From UBA1081 sp964495345 (GTDB lineage: Bacteria > Bacillota > Clostridia > Oscillospirales > Acutalibacteraceae): 64,000 nucleotides of DNA. A program made the position numbers and the translations under genes. Shown here in pieces: positions 7,979 to 16,749 of this stretch (positions within the stretch are counted from its first letter, which is position 1; every line of letters begins with the position of its first letter). The DNA is taken from the NCBI GenBank assembly GCA_964495345.1, contig CAZBVV010000001.1, positions 1 through 64,000 on the forward strand. The letters run 5' to 3'. The notes under the pieces are model-generated. The model ran no database searches, was not told the DNA's origin, and saw only the letters and a list, made by a program, of their open reading frames with translations.

Positions 7979-9580
7979 ATGGCAGATTCAAGCAGAAACG
8001 GCTTTAACAGCGAAGAAGTCAACACGGAAAACGTGCTTTCCGAACTTGAAGCTCTTTCCAAAAAATACGGTCTTGATTTTGACTCATCAAAATTCAGCAC
8101 GAGCAATCCCTCACGCACTCCCGACATAACGAAAAACCACACTCCCCCAAAAAACAACAATCCTGCAAGAACGTCGAGAATAGTTTACGACAGCACAAAT
8201 CCCTCAGGCGGCGTTAAGGTTGTTTACAGCGAATATCAGTCAACACCGCAAGGTCCCCAAGGCAGACGGGTCGTTTACCAGGAGCAGGAAGGCGAAACCA
8301 TAGCTGAAAAAAGACGCAGAAATGCGGCGATGCAAGCGGCAAGAACAGCTCAACAGCAAAAAAGCGTTACTCCTGTAAGCCAAGAGCCGAAAAATGTTGA
8401 GGAACAGCCAAAAATACAGCCTGTAAAGGAAGAGACACCACCTGCACCCGAAACAACAAGTGATGCAGAGCTTGATATACTTATTTCCGACGATTCTTTT
8501 TTCAAAATCGAACAGGAAGAAACTCCACCCGAAAAGGAAAAAAGAGTTCACAAGCATTATGAAACCTCTTCAAAGGATAAGATTATAAAGTTTTTCAAGT
8601 CATTTGTTCCGTGGAAAGGTGATAAAACCAAGGAAATTTTCAGAAAAATTGCCATGGATATTTCGGCAATAGTTGTAGTCGTGTGCATAGGTATTTTTAT
8701 AAACAGCTATATCGAGCACCGTAATCAGCTTCAAAAACAACAGGAGCTTGAACAGCTTAAAAATACGGAAACAGTAACAGACGATACTGATGCTCAATGG
8801 GATGCTATCAAGGCTAAATATCCGAATGTGGAATTTCCCGAGGGCATGAAACTCGAATTTGCGGAAATTTACGCTCAGAATCAAGACTTCGTGGGTTGGC
8901 TCACAGTCGAAAATACAAATATCGACACGGCAATCGTTCACAGACCGTCCGATATAAATTCAAACAGCGAGGACTATTATCTGCACAAAAATTTCTTCGG
9001 CTCGTACGATAAATACGGCAATCCCTATCTTGATAAATACAACACAGGCTCATCACTTGATAAGAATAACATTATTTACGGTCATAACATGACTGACGGT
9101 CTTTCATTTGCTCAGCTTGAAAAGTATTACACCATTGAGGGATTTCAAGATTCACCGATTATTGAATACAGCACTCTTTACAAAACCTACTATTTCAAGG
9201 TTTATGCAGTTATTATCACAAACGGCTATTCATCCGGTGACAACGGCTACCTGTTCAGCTATATTACCGCACATTTTGCCTCGGATGCAAACTTTGAGAG
9301 CTTTATTGAAGCTCTTGACGAGCGTAAACTCTACGACACGGGCGTTGACATCAATAAGGATGACAAGCTTATAACTCTTTCTACCTGTTCATACGAAATC
9401 AAGCAAAATCAAATGGGCAGACTTGCTGTTATCGGCAGACTTGTAAGAGACGGAGAAAGTCTTGACGTTGATACATCACTTGCAACAGAAAACGAAAACG
9501 TAAGATATCCCCAAATCTGGTATGACGAGCACAACATGACCAATCCCTATAAAAATGCTTACAGGTGGAAAGCTGAATAA
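7979..9580 (+). CDS. Class B sortase with long N-terminal extension (second of the pair)
   Basis: I place the start at ATG 7979, because the AGGGAG ribosome site (7965-7970) overlaps the codons after the upstream ATG at 7961. The 533-residue protein has a long Gln/Pro/Glu-rich cytoplasmic part (about 1-220), a membrane helix (about 226-246), a short coiled stretch rich in Gln and Leu, and a sortase B domain (about 275-505) with H369 (IYGHN), C470 (TLSTC) and R481. It ends in the same VRYPQ...DxxxxTNPYKNA tail as the first sortase, so the two are paralogues from a duplication. The long cytoplasmic arm is unusual for a sortase and may bind a partner or be regulated. Confidence 0.92.
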   Translation: MADSSRNGFNSEEVNTENVLSELEALSKKYGLDFDSSKFSTSNPSRTPDITKNHTPPKNNNPARTSRIVYDSTNPSGGVKVVYSEYQSTPQGPQGRRVVYQEQEGETIAEKRRRNAAMQAARTAQQQKSVTPVSQEPKNVEEQPKIQPVKEETPPAPETTSDAELDILISDDSFFKIEQEETPPEKEKRVHKHYETSSKDKIIKFFKSFVPWKGDKTKEIFRKIAMDISAIVVVVCIGIFINSYIEHRNQLQKQQELEQLKNTETVTDDTDAQWDAIKAKYPNVEFPEGMKLEFAEIYAQNQDFVGWLTVENTNIDTAIVHRPSDINSNSEDYYLHKNFFGSYDKYGNPYLDKYNTGSSLDKNNIIYGHNMTDGLSFAQLEKYYTIEGFQDSPIIEYSTLYKTYYFKVYAVIITNGYSSGDNGYLFSYITAHFASDANFESFIEALDERKLYDTGVDINKDDKLITLSTCSYEIKQNQMGRLAVIGRLVRDGESLDVDTSLATENENVRYPQIWYDEHNMTNPYKNAYRWKAE

Positions 9581-9611
9581 ATCAAATTACATTAATTCGG
9601 GAGAGAAATTA

Positions 9612-10697
9612 ATGAGAATAAAATCTGTTATATTCGGGGATGCATCAAATCCCTCTCATATAAAACTTGAATCGGTGGTGACACACGCATTATCCGATTT
9701 GTCGGGCAATACCATGGATTTTCCCGGTGTTTACGACAATATAAATGACGGTCTGCGTGAGGTCGGAGCCGCACTTAAAACAAGCCGGATGATATTTATT
9801 TTTGCTGACGAAAATCTTTATCACGAAACAAAACGCTGTATCAGCAAAGCATTCAGGTTTGAAATGATACACAACGAAAAGGTGCTTGCACTTCTGAGCA
9901 AAATGCCAAACAGCGAAAGATACATGATGCACGCCTCTATGCCGAAAAATGCAACTGTATTCCCTCTTTCTGACGGTCTTTATACGGGCTTTGCAATAAG
10001 GTCGGCAAAACAATGTATCTTTTTCCTGCCTTTCTCTGAGGACAGAACGTTCCTTACAATCAAAAAATATGTTTTTCCCTACATCAGCAGAGTTTACGGT
10101 GCAACACTTCCCTCTTTCAATAATTATGAAACTGCCTATTCTGCGGCAATACTTGAAAATCAGCTTATAAACTCCAATCTTCAGATTGCCGTTTCCAACA
10201 CTCCCATATGCAAGCATATTGCAAAAGCAGGCAGAAAAATTGAATGCTTTAACGACCACATCTCCTTTGCACCCTTCGATACAAAAAAGGCAGACAAAAA
10301 AAGCATACAACAGCTTGCAGTTGAGGCTGCGGAATATTATGAATGTCGTTTCGGTGCGGCAATTATTGAGGGCGATAAAGACGATTACGGCAATTACACA
10401 GCAACAATAGTTGTATCAAACAGAAAAACTGCAACAATAAGGTCAATTTCATCAATTCCCGATGAAAATCACGAAGATTTTATAAACACGGTTATTAACG
10501 AGTTCTTTATTTTGCTTGCTCATGAAATACGTACAGCTCCAACGAGCATCAACAGTGAGCAAAATGATGAAAAAGCATTAAAACCAAAACCTGTTGTAAA
10601 GGGTTTTCATATACTATTGTATGTCGCATTGTTTGCAACCGTATTTTTTGCTACATACGTCGCATCGTCAATGTCGGGCTCTACCCTGTTCTCATAA
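9612..10697 (+). CDS. Degenerate CinA-like protein with a C-terminal membrane anchor
   Basis: The 361-residue protein starts at ATG 9612 after GGGAGA. By eye its layout follows full-length CinA. A MoCF-like part (about 1-160) has the SRMIFIFADENL stretch where CinA has its GGLGPT loop, and later TGFAI then IFFLP where CinA has APGF then LPGPP. A second part (about 180-305) aligns with the amidase domain, with AVSNTPICK in place of AVAESCTGG. Both catalytic signatures are lost. The C-terminus adds a single membrane helix (about 330-352), making it a tail-anchored protein. It lies between the sortase pair and the SpoIID-like gene. Homology is inferred from pattern only; the role is unknown. Confidence 0.7.
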   Translation: MRIKSVIFGDASNPSHIKLESVVTHALSDLSGNTMDFPGVYDNINDGLREVGAALKTSRMIFIFADENLYHETKRCISKAFRFEMIHNEKVLALLSKMPNSERYMMHASMPKNATVFPLSDGLYTGFAIRSAKQCIFFLPFSEDRTFLTIKKYVFPYISRVYGATLPSFNNYETAYSAAILENQLINSNLQIAVSNTPICKHIAKAGRKIECFNDHISFAPFDTKKADKKSIQQLAVEAAEYYECRFGAAIIEGDKDDYGNYTATIVVSNRKTATIRSISSIPDENHEDFINTVINEFFILLAHEIRTAPTSINSEQNDEKALKPKPVVKGFHILLYVALFATVFFATYVASSMSGSTLFS

Positions 10698-10700
10698 GCT

Positions 10701-12002
10701 ATGAAAAAAGACAAATTGGTTTCGGTTTTAATAAAGGCGGGCAAGCTGCTTTTATTCGTCCCTCTTTTAGCATTAACTGTTGTGTGCGTGGTAAATTCAC
10801 CTGCATCAAAGGTTATAATCACAGGTGATATTGACGGCAACGGTGAGGTTACGCAATCCGATATTACATATATCCTCGATTGTGCCACATCTTTGAAACA
10901 ACAGACCGACAGCGTTTATTTACGACGTGCGGACACAAACAATGACGGCATTCTCACAGCCGCAGATGCACAGCTTGCACTTGTTAATCTGGTAAGTTCC
11001 GTTACCGATGCCGTAGGTGTTGAGCCGGAGGGAGAACCTCCGCTTGTGGACAGTCTTATGTCTGCCACCAAACAGGACGGTACAGTTATAACGGTTTCGG
11101 ACACACAGAATTACAACGTTATAAGCAACGAAAAAATGTATATTTATCCTGACCTGTCTCAGGTTATGGAGGTTAAGGATTCCTTTGTAATCGTAACTTT
11201 CGGCTGGGGACACGGCGTAGGCATGAGCCAATGGGGTGCAATAGGACTTGCAAGAGCAGGCTATTCATATATACAGATTGTTCAGCATTACTACAAAAAC
11301 TCCGCAATCATCAAAGAGCAATACCCCGCCACGGTAAAATGCGGCGGTAAAGATGTTGACACCGTTGAAATGCTTGCAAGAATTGTGCAAAAAGAGATTG
11401 CAGGCTGTACAAAAAGCGGCAATTCGCTTGATATGAATGCGTTAAGGGCACAGGCAGTTGCGGCATACACAAACCTTAAATACTGCGGTTACAAAGTAAG
11501 CGGATGCTCCTATGTCAACAGCTATGAACAATGCAGAAACGACGTTAAACAGGTTGCACAGGAAATTGCAGGACAGTACATACAGTATAAAGGCAACGTA
11601 ATTTACGCTTACTACTCTGCATGCTCGGCAGGTATATCCGCCACATATGAGCAAGTATGGGGCAATACAAGCAAAGATATGAGCTATCTTACAAATTCAG
11701 CATCATATTACGATTGCTATACGTCTGTTTATGTTACGGCAACAGCTTACTCCCCTGCCGCAATTAAAGAATATATACAAAAGTATGATTCATCGATAGT
11801 CCTGTCTGATAACCCTGCTGAATGGATAAAAATTTTAAAACATGACGATGCTGTGAACGAAAACATCGGCTATGTTTCTGCCATGCAGATTGGTAACAAA
11901 ACGATATCTCAGGGTGCAGGACTCAAATTCAGAGATAATATTATGAGGTACGATATCAAATCACCGTGCTTCGCAATAATATATAACGGACAATATTTAT
12001 AA
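10701..12002 (+). CDS. SpoIID/LytB-like protein with dockerin repeats and permuted motif order
   Basis: The 433-residue protein has an N-terminal membrane helix or signal anchor (about 13-33), then two calcium-binding dockerin-type repeats (GDIDGNGEV at 42-50, ADTNNDGIL near 77), and then a SpoIID/LytB domain. SpoIID enzymes are peptidoglycan lytic transglycosylases acting in engulfment or wall remodelling. Here GWGHGVGMSQWGA (about 168-180), normally at the C-terminal end, comes before the KEIAG (E232) and ALRAQAVAAYT (about 247) block, and the protein stops where the GHGVGMSQ motif is usually found. This suggests a circular permutation. There is no clear ribosome site; the start lies three bases after the preceding stop, so coupling is likely. 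Confidence 0.85.
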   Translation: MKKDKLVSVLIKAGKLLLFVPLLALTVVCVVNSPASKVIITGDIDGNGEVTQSDITYILDCATSLKQQTDSVYLRRADTNNDGILTAADAQLALVNLVSSVTDAVGVEPEGEPPLVDSLMSATKQDGTVITVSDTQNYNVISNEKMYIYPDLSQVMEVKDSFVIVTFGWGHGVGMSQWGAIGLARAGYSYIQIVQHYYKNSAIIKEQYPATVKCGGKDVDTVEMLARIVQKEIAGCTKSGNSLDMNALRAQAVAAYTNLKYCGYKVSGCSYVNSYEQCRNDVKQVAQEIAGQYIQYKGNVIYAYYSACSAGISATYEQVWGNTSKDMSYLTNSASYYDCYTSVYVTATAYSPAAIKEYIQKYDSSIVLSDNPAEWIKILKHDDAVNENIGYVSAMQIGNKTISQGAGLKFRDNIMRYDIKSPCFAIIYNGQYL

Positions 12003-12015
12003 GAGGTGTATTATT

Positions 12016-13029
12016 ATGTCAATTCTCATTACCGGCGGTGCCGGCTACATCGGTTCTCACACCTGTGTTGAACTTCTTGAATCAGGCTATGACATTGTAG
12101 TTATCGACAATTACTCAAACAGTTGCTCTGAATCACTTGAAAGAGTACAGAAAATTACAGGTAAAAATTTTAAATATTACCAATGTGATATCCGTGATAA
12201 AGAAGGTCTTGATAAAATCTTCAAAGCACACGATATTGAGGCTGTTATTCACTTCGCAGGTCTTAAAGCCGTTGGTGAATCCTGTCAGAAACCCCTTGAA
12301 TACTACGATAATAACATCTGCGGTACTGTTGCGATGCTTGAAGTTATGCGTGCAAACAACTGCAAAACTATAGTATTTTCTTCTTCAGCTACCGTTTACG
12401 GTGCAGAAAACGAAGTACCTTTCATTGAAACGATGAAAACAGGTACAACCACAAATCCTTACGGCACAACAAAACTCTATATTGAGAATATTCTTCAGGA
12501 TATATGCAAGGCTGACCCCGAATGGAGTGTGGTTCTTCTTCGTTATTTCAATCCCGTAGGTGCCCACATCAGCGGTCTTATCGGTGAAGCCCCCTCATTC
12601 CCCAACAACCTCATGCCTTTCATTTCACAGGTTGCCGTGGGCAAGAGAGAATGCCTTAGCGTATTCGGTGACTGCTACGATACACCGGACGGCACAGGCG
12701 TAAGAGATTACATCCACGTTGTTGACCTTGCAAAAGGTCACGTTAAGGCTATTGCTTACGCTCTTGAAAGAAAAGGTGCAGATGTATTCAATCTCGGCAC
12801 AGGTAAAGGCACAAGCGTGCTTGAGCTTATCAATGCGTTTGTAAACGTTAACAATGTTGCAGTTCCCTACAAAATTGTAGCACCCCGTGACGGAGATATT
12901 GCAAATTGCTATGCAAATGCTCAGAAAGCCTATGATATTCTTGGCTGGAAGGCTGAAAAATCCGTTGAGCAGATGTGCGAAGACACATGGAGATGGCAGA
13001 AAAATAATCCCAACGGCTATGAAGCATAA
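12016..13029 (+). CDS. galE: UDP-glucose 4-epimerase
   Basis: The 337-residue SDR-type enzyme interconverts UDP-glucose and UDP-galactose with bound NAD. The nucleotide-binding GGAGYIGSHTCVELL is at about residues 7-21, SSSATVYG carries the catalytic Ser/Thr region near 123, and YGTTK (about 148) gives the catalytic Tyr and Lys. A GAGGTG site lies before the ATG. It could serve galactose use together with the beta-galactosidase at 28-31 kb, or supply sugar nucleotides for the cell surface, given its neighbours. Its last 11 bases overlap the start of the next gene. Confidence 0.96.
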   Translation: MSILITGGAGYIGSHTCVELLESGYDIVVIDNYSNSCSESLERVQKITGKNFKYYQCDIRDKEGLDKIFKAHDIEAVIHFAGLKAVGESCQKPLEYYDNNICGTVAMLEVMRANNCKTIVFSSSATVYGAENEVPFIETMKTGTTTNPYGTTKLYIENILQDICKADPEWSVVLLRYFNPVGAHISGLIGEAPSFPNNLMPFISQVAVGKRECLSVFGDCYDTPDGTGVRDYIHVVDLAKGHVKAIAYALERKGADVFNLGTGKGTSVLELINAFVNVNNVAVPYKIVAPRDGDIANCYANAQKAYDILGWKAEKSVEQMCEDTWRWQKNNPNGYEA

Positions 13030-13924
13030 AAGATTATCAATAATTATAGCAGTTATAATAATTTTCAGTCTGTCAATCGGAACTTGTGCCGATTCAGACC
13101 CGCTTCCGGCACCGGATTGGGTGAGCATATCCACCAACAGCGACGGCAGTAAAACAGTTGCAATCAGCACTCCGTCATATATGCTCGACGCAGTTTCGTA
13201 TTACGAATACTCTACCGATTCAAAGCTCACATGGGAAAAGCTTAATGATAACACGGGCGGTGAATTTGTATTTGACACAACCACCGAGTTTGCGTTAAGA
13301 TATATATCAAGCGGATTTTATTCCGGCATATATGAATTTACCGTTGAAATCACAAAATACAGCGTAATTACAAGTTCTGCCGGAGTTTCTCTGCTCGTAC
13401 CCTACGAATCTCAGTTACCACAGGGCATCTCCCTGTTCTCATATGAGATTATAAGCGGAACGGACTATACGGCTATTGCTGAATATTTTGGAGAAAACAA
13501 GTGCTTTATTCTTACCGAAGTGTTTATCATACACAACAATAACGTTTACAATAACACACTCAGTAACGAATGGCTGTTTCCCGCCGGCGATTTGGACGTA
13601 AGATACTGTAAGCTATACCATATTGACGACCGTGGTGTTATAACCGAAATTGAATCCCTGCGTGAAATGAATGTTCTTCATTGTACAACGGATAAAACAG
13701 GTCTTTTCGCCGTGGTTGAAGATAAAACCTATTCAAAAGGCGACGTGAACGGTGACGCCGTTGTTTCCGCCGCCGATGCAAGGCTGGCACTCAGATATTC
13801 CGCACAGCTTGAGGTATTTTTGCCCGTACAGTTAGATGCGGCAGATGTAGATAATAATGATACCGTTACTGCATCCGATGCAAGGACTATTTTAAGAGTA
13901 TCGGCAAGTCTTGAAAGTATATAA
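13019..13924 (+). CDS. Secreted protein with C-terminal dockerin repeats
   Basis: The reading frame starts at ATG 13019 inside the end of galE, giving 301 residues. A signal peptide (about 1-23) is followed by a PAPDWVSISTNSDG segment and a beta-rich region of unknown fold. The C-terminus (about 238-300) carries two dockerin-type calcium-binding repeats, KGDVNGDAVV...ADARLALR and ADVDNNDTVT...DARTILR. Dockerins dock secreted enzymes or structural proteins to cohesins. No catalytic domain is recognised. The overlap with galE suggests translational coupling, although the two functions look unrelated. Confidence 0.85.
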   Translation: MKHKRLSIIIAVIIIFSLSIGTCADSDPLPAPDWVSISTNSDGSKTVAISTPSYMLDAVSYYEYSTDSKLTWEKLNDNTGGEFVFDTTTEFALRYISSGFYSGIYEFTVEITKYSVITSSAGVSLLVPYESQLPQGISLFSYEIISGTDYTAIAEYFGENKCFILTEVFIIHNNNVYNNTLSNEWLFPAGDLDVRYCKLYHIDDRGVITEIESLREMNVLHCTTDKTGLFAVVEDKTYSKGDVNGDAVVSAADARLALRYSAQLEVFLPVQLDAADVDNNDTVTASDARTILRVSASLESI

Positions 13925-13967
13925 TATCAAAAAAAATAAGATTGTAAAACAAAAGGAGATGATATAA

Positions 13968-15209
13968 ATGTTTGTAGCGGTTATGGGATACGGTACAGTA
14001 GGCTCAGGCGTTGTTGAACTTATCTATAAAAACCACGACAGCATTGTCAAAAAAAGTATGCAGGATTCTCTTGAATTAAAATATATTCTTGATATAAGAG
14101 ATTTCCCCGACAGCCCGTATAAAGACAGATTCACCAAGGATTTCAACATAATTCTTAATGACCCCGAGGTTCAGATTGTTGTTGAAACAATGGGCGGTGC
14201 AACGTTTGCCTATGATTGCGTTAAAAAACTGCTTCTTGCTGGCAAGAGCGTTGTAACGTCAAACAAAGAGCTTGTTGCTCAGTACGGCTATGAGCTTCTT
14301 ACCATCGCCGAAGAAAAAAACGTAAATTTCCTCTTTGAAGCAAGCGTTGGCGGCGGTATTCCTATTATCAGACCTATCACTCAGTGCCTTGCCGCAAATG
14401 AAATTGATGCTATTGCAGGCATACTTAACGGCACAACAAACTATATTTTAACTAAAATGATTACAGAAAAAGCTACTTTTGAGGATGCACTCAAAAACGC
14501 TCAGGAACTCGGTTACGCAGAAAAAGACCCCACGGCTGATGTTGACGGTCACGATTCCTGCCGAAAAATCTGTATTCTTGCGGCACTTTGCTTCGGTAAG
14601 CACGTTTACCCTGCAAACGTTCACACAGAGGGTATAAGAAATATTACATTGAGCGACGTTGACTATGCCGCATCATGGGGCGGAGTTATTAAACTTATTG
14701 CTTCTGCTCAAAAAGCAGAAAATGGCAGAATCAGTGTTAAGGTTAGCCCCTCATTCGTAAGCAACCGCAGTCAGCTCGCAGGTGTTGATGATGTTTTTAA
14801 CGCCGTACTCGTAAGAGGTGACGCTGTCGGTGATGCTGTTTTCTACGGCAGAGGTGCAGGTAAGCTCCCCACGGCAAGTGCAGTTGTTGCAGACGTTATT
14901 GATGCCGCAAAACATATCGAAAAGAAAAAGAATTTCGGTTGGGACAATGCAGAAGACAACTATATTGTTGACTACCTTACACAAACAACAGCTCTTTACG
15001 TAAGAGGTACCGTTGAGGGTGACAAAGCGGATGTTGTTAAGAGCATTAACGATGCAATCGGTGCAATAAGAATCCTTAAAAAGGAAAATGCACCCGAAAA
15101 TGAGCTTGCATTCGTTACAAATCCCGCACCCGAGGGCGAGCTTAGAAATAAATTGGCAAATATCAACGGTTTTAACTCTGAATCTATCCTCAGAGTAACC
15201 GATTTTTGA
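13968..15209 (+). CDS. hom: Homoserine dehydrogenase
   Basis: The 413-residue enzyme reduces aspartate semialdehyde to homoserine, the branch point to threonine and methionine. It has the NAD(P)-binding GYGTVGSGVVELI (about 6-18), the TSNKELVA catalytic lysine region (about 100), and GILNGTTNYILT with GYAEKDPTADVDGHD (about 155-200), all standard. The last 80 residues resemble an ACT-type regulatory domain, which would allow threonine feedback. An AAAAGGAGATGATA ribosome site precedes the ATG. A strong terminator follows, so it closes the cluster. Confidence 0.95.
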   Translation: MFVAVMGYGTVGSGVVELIYKNHDSIVKKSMQDSLELKYILDIRDFPDSPYKDRFTKDFNIILNDPEVQIVVETMGGATFAYDCVKKLLLAGKSVVTSNKELVAQYGYELLTIAEEKNVNFLFEASVGGGIPIIRPITQCLAANEIDAIAGILNGTTNYILTKMITEKATFEDALKNAQELGYAEKDPTADVDGHDSCRKICILAALCFGKHVYPANVHTEGIRNITLSDVDYAASWGGVIKLIASAQKAENGRISVKVSPSFVSNRSQLAGVDDVFNAVLVRGDAVGDAVFYGRGAGKLPTASAVVADVIDAAKHIEKKKNFGWDNAEDNYIVDYLTQTTALYVRGTVEGDKADVVKSINDAIGAIRILKKENAPENELAFVTNPAPEGELRNKLANINGFNSESILRVTDF

Positions 15210-15240
15210 TAAAAGTATTGGAACATTTTATATTTTACAA

Positions 15241-15269
15241 AAAGGAGCTGTAAACACAGCTCCTTTTTT
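15241..15269 (+). terminator. Intrinsic terminator after hom
   Basis: An 11-base-pair stem, AAAGGAGCTGT / ACAGCTCCTTT, has an AAAC loop and is followed by T residues. Confidence 0.92.
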
Positions 15270-15420
15270 AGGTATTGTGATTAAGTTAATGACGTTGAGA
15301 TTGTGGTTAGGGTGTTGATAACATAAAATGTTTTTCTTATAATTATTTTGTGTCAACTTAGCTTTTTCAGCATAGGCTGTAATGAGGATGTCCTCAATTC
15401 AGATAAAGGAGCTAAAAAAA

Positions 15421-15626
15421 TGAACAAACCAATAAACTGCAAATGCAACATTACGACCGAATCAGCAGATTGCGAGCGTACATTTTTGCCCAACGATATG
15501 ACTGTCACGATGGCGTATGTGCCTTTTCAGCTTGACCTTTCTCATTACTGCCCTGCCGATGCTCTTCGCAGAGGTACTTTATTCACTGACCTGGATAAAC
15601 CCTTCAAAGGACGGTGTGTATCATGA
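15421..15626 (+). CDS. cotJA: Spore coat-associated protein CotJA
   Basis: The 67-residue protein starts at ATG 15421 after AAAGGAG. It carries the CotJA signature: AYVPFQ (usually AYVPWQ) followed by ADALRRGTLFTDLDKPF. CotJA is a small component of the inner spore coat made in the mother cell during sporulation. The N-terminal half has several cysteines (CKCN, DCERT), which is not usual for the Bacillus protein. Its stop overlaps the start of cotJB. Confidence 0.88.
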
Positions 15627-15865
15627 ATGAACGGATGAAACTGCTTCATAATTACAGCTCAGAGCAATTCGCAACATGGGAACTGCACCTGTACCTTGAC
15701 ACCCATCCCGGTGACAAAAATGCACTCAGAATGCACCGCAAACACTCAGCAAGAGCCGCCGAGCTGAAAGCGGAATACGAGAGTAAATTCGGACCTCTTA
15801 CACCGGCAACAGGTGAAGGCTGTGAATGGCTCAATGAACCGTGGCCATGGGAAAAAGGAGTGTGA
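15623..15865 (+). CDS. cotJB: Spore coat protein CotJB
   Basis: The protein of about 80 residues starts at ATG 15623, overlapping the cotJA stop (ATGA junction), which implies coupled translation. The ATWELHLYLDTHPGD core and the C-terminal GCEWLNEPWPWEKGV block (usually W-x-W-x-x-PWPWE) are diagnostic of CotJB. It is part of the spore coat together with CotJA and CotJC. Confidence 0.9.
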   Translation: MNERMKLLHNYSSEQFATWELHLYLDTHPGDKNALRMHRKHSARAAELKAEYESKFGPLTPATGEGCEWLNEPWPWEKGV

Positions 15866-15871
15866 TACCCC

Positions 15872-16480
15872 ATGTGGACTTATGAGAAAAAATTACAGTA
15901 TCCCGTAAACATAAAAAATCCTAATCCTGCTTATGCAAAAATCATCATGGATCAATATGGCGGACCTGACGGTGAGTTAGGAGCGTCGATGCGTTATCTT
16001 TCACAGAGATATTCAATGCCCTGCGGTGAATTAAAGGGATTGCTCACAGATATCGGTACTGAAGAGCTTGGACATTTTGAGATGATCGGTGCTATAATTT
16101 ATCAGCTTACACGCAATCTTTCCTGCGATGACATCAAAAAATGCGGCTTTGACGCTTATTTTGTAACACACACCGATGGCATATATGCCGCAGCGGCATC
16201 AGGTACTCCGTGGACTGCCAGCTATATTCAGACTAAAGGCGACCCTATTGCAGATCTGCACGAAGACCTTGCAGCAGAGCAAAAAGCAAGAGTAACATAC
16301 GACAACATTCTGCGTCTTATTGACGATCCCGACGTACTTGACCCAATACGCTTCCTCCGAGAGAGAGAAATTGTACATTATCAGCGTTTCGGTGAGGGAA
16401 TGAGAGTGCTGACAGATTCACTTGACAGCAAAAACTATTATCTCTACAATCCCTCGTTTGACAGAAATATGTGTAAATAG
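15872..16480 (+). CDS. cotJC: Spore coat protein CotJC (manganese catalase family)
   Basis: The 202-residue protein belongs to the ferritin-like Mn-catalase family. MWTYEKKLQYPV is the typical CotJC start; the metal-binding carboxylates and histidines are in DIGTEELGHFEMI (about residues 65-77) and in the EIVHYQRF helix (about 168). It could remove hydrogen peroxide at the spore coat. It is the third gene of cotJABC, six bases after cotJB. Confidence 0.94.
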   Translation: MWTYEKKLQYPVNIKNPNPAYAKIIMDQYGGPDGELGASMRYLSQRYSMPCGELKGLLTDIGTEELGHFEMIGAIIYQLTRNLSCDDIKKCGFDAYFVTHTDGIYAAAASGTPWTASYIQTKGDPIADLHEDLAAEQKARVTYDNILRLIDDPDVLDPIRFLREREIVHYQRFGEGMRVLTDSLDSKNYYLYNPSFDRNMCK

Positions 16481-16591
16481 CAAACAAACGGCTTTCGACG
16501 TACTCTTACGGAAACCGATTTCGGTTAATCTATCGCCGTGACCGTATGGCAAATCGGCGGGACATATAATCTTTTTCTATAATGCAAAAAA

Positions 16592-16619
16592 AGCGGTTGC
16601 CGACTATACGGTGACCGCT
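16592..16619 (-). terminator. Reverse-oriented terminator-like hairpin after cotJC
   Basis: AGCGGTTGCCG and CGGTGACCGCT form an 11-position stem with G-U pairs around ACTATA. The A-run lies on the upstream side, so the U-tract forms only on the minus strand, where no gene is being terminated. The surrounding bases 16481-16690 hold another small hairpin (AACCGA/TCGGTT) and no gene. Confidence 0.5.
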
Positions 16620-16690
16620 GATTCATATATCTGCATATATATAAAATACAATTATTTTATATTATTAATACATTTCAAACAAGAATATTA

Positions 16691-16719
16691 TTGATTTCTT
16701 CAATTCCCTGTGATACAAT
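16691..16719 (+). promoter_or_regulatory. Promoter of the dockerin/solute-binding gene
   Basis: TTGATT (16691-16696) and TACAAT (16714-16719) are separated by 17 bases and lie about 30 bases before the ATG at 16750, which has an AGGAGG site. Confidence 0.65.
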
Positions 16720-16749
16720 AAAACAGACGATATTTTAGGAGGTAAATGT

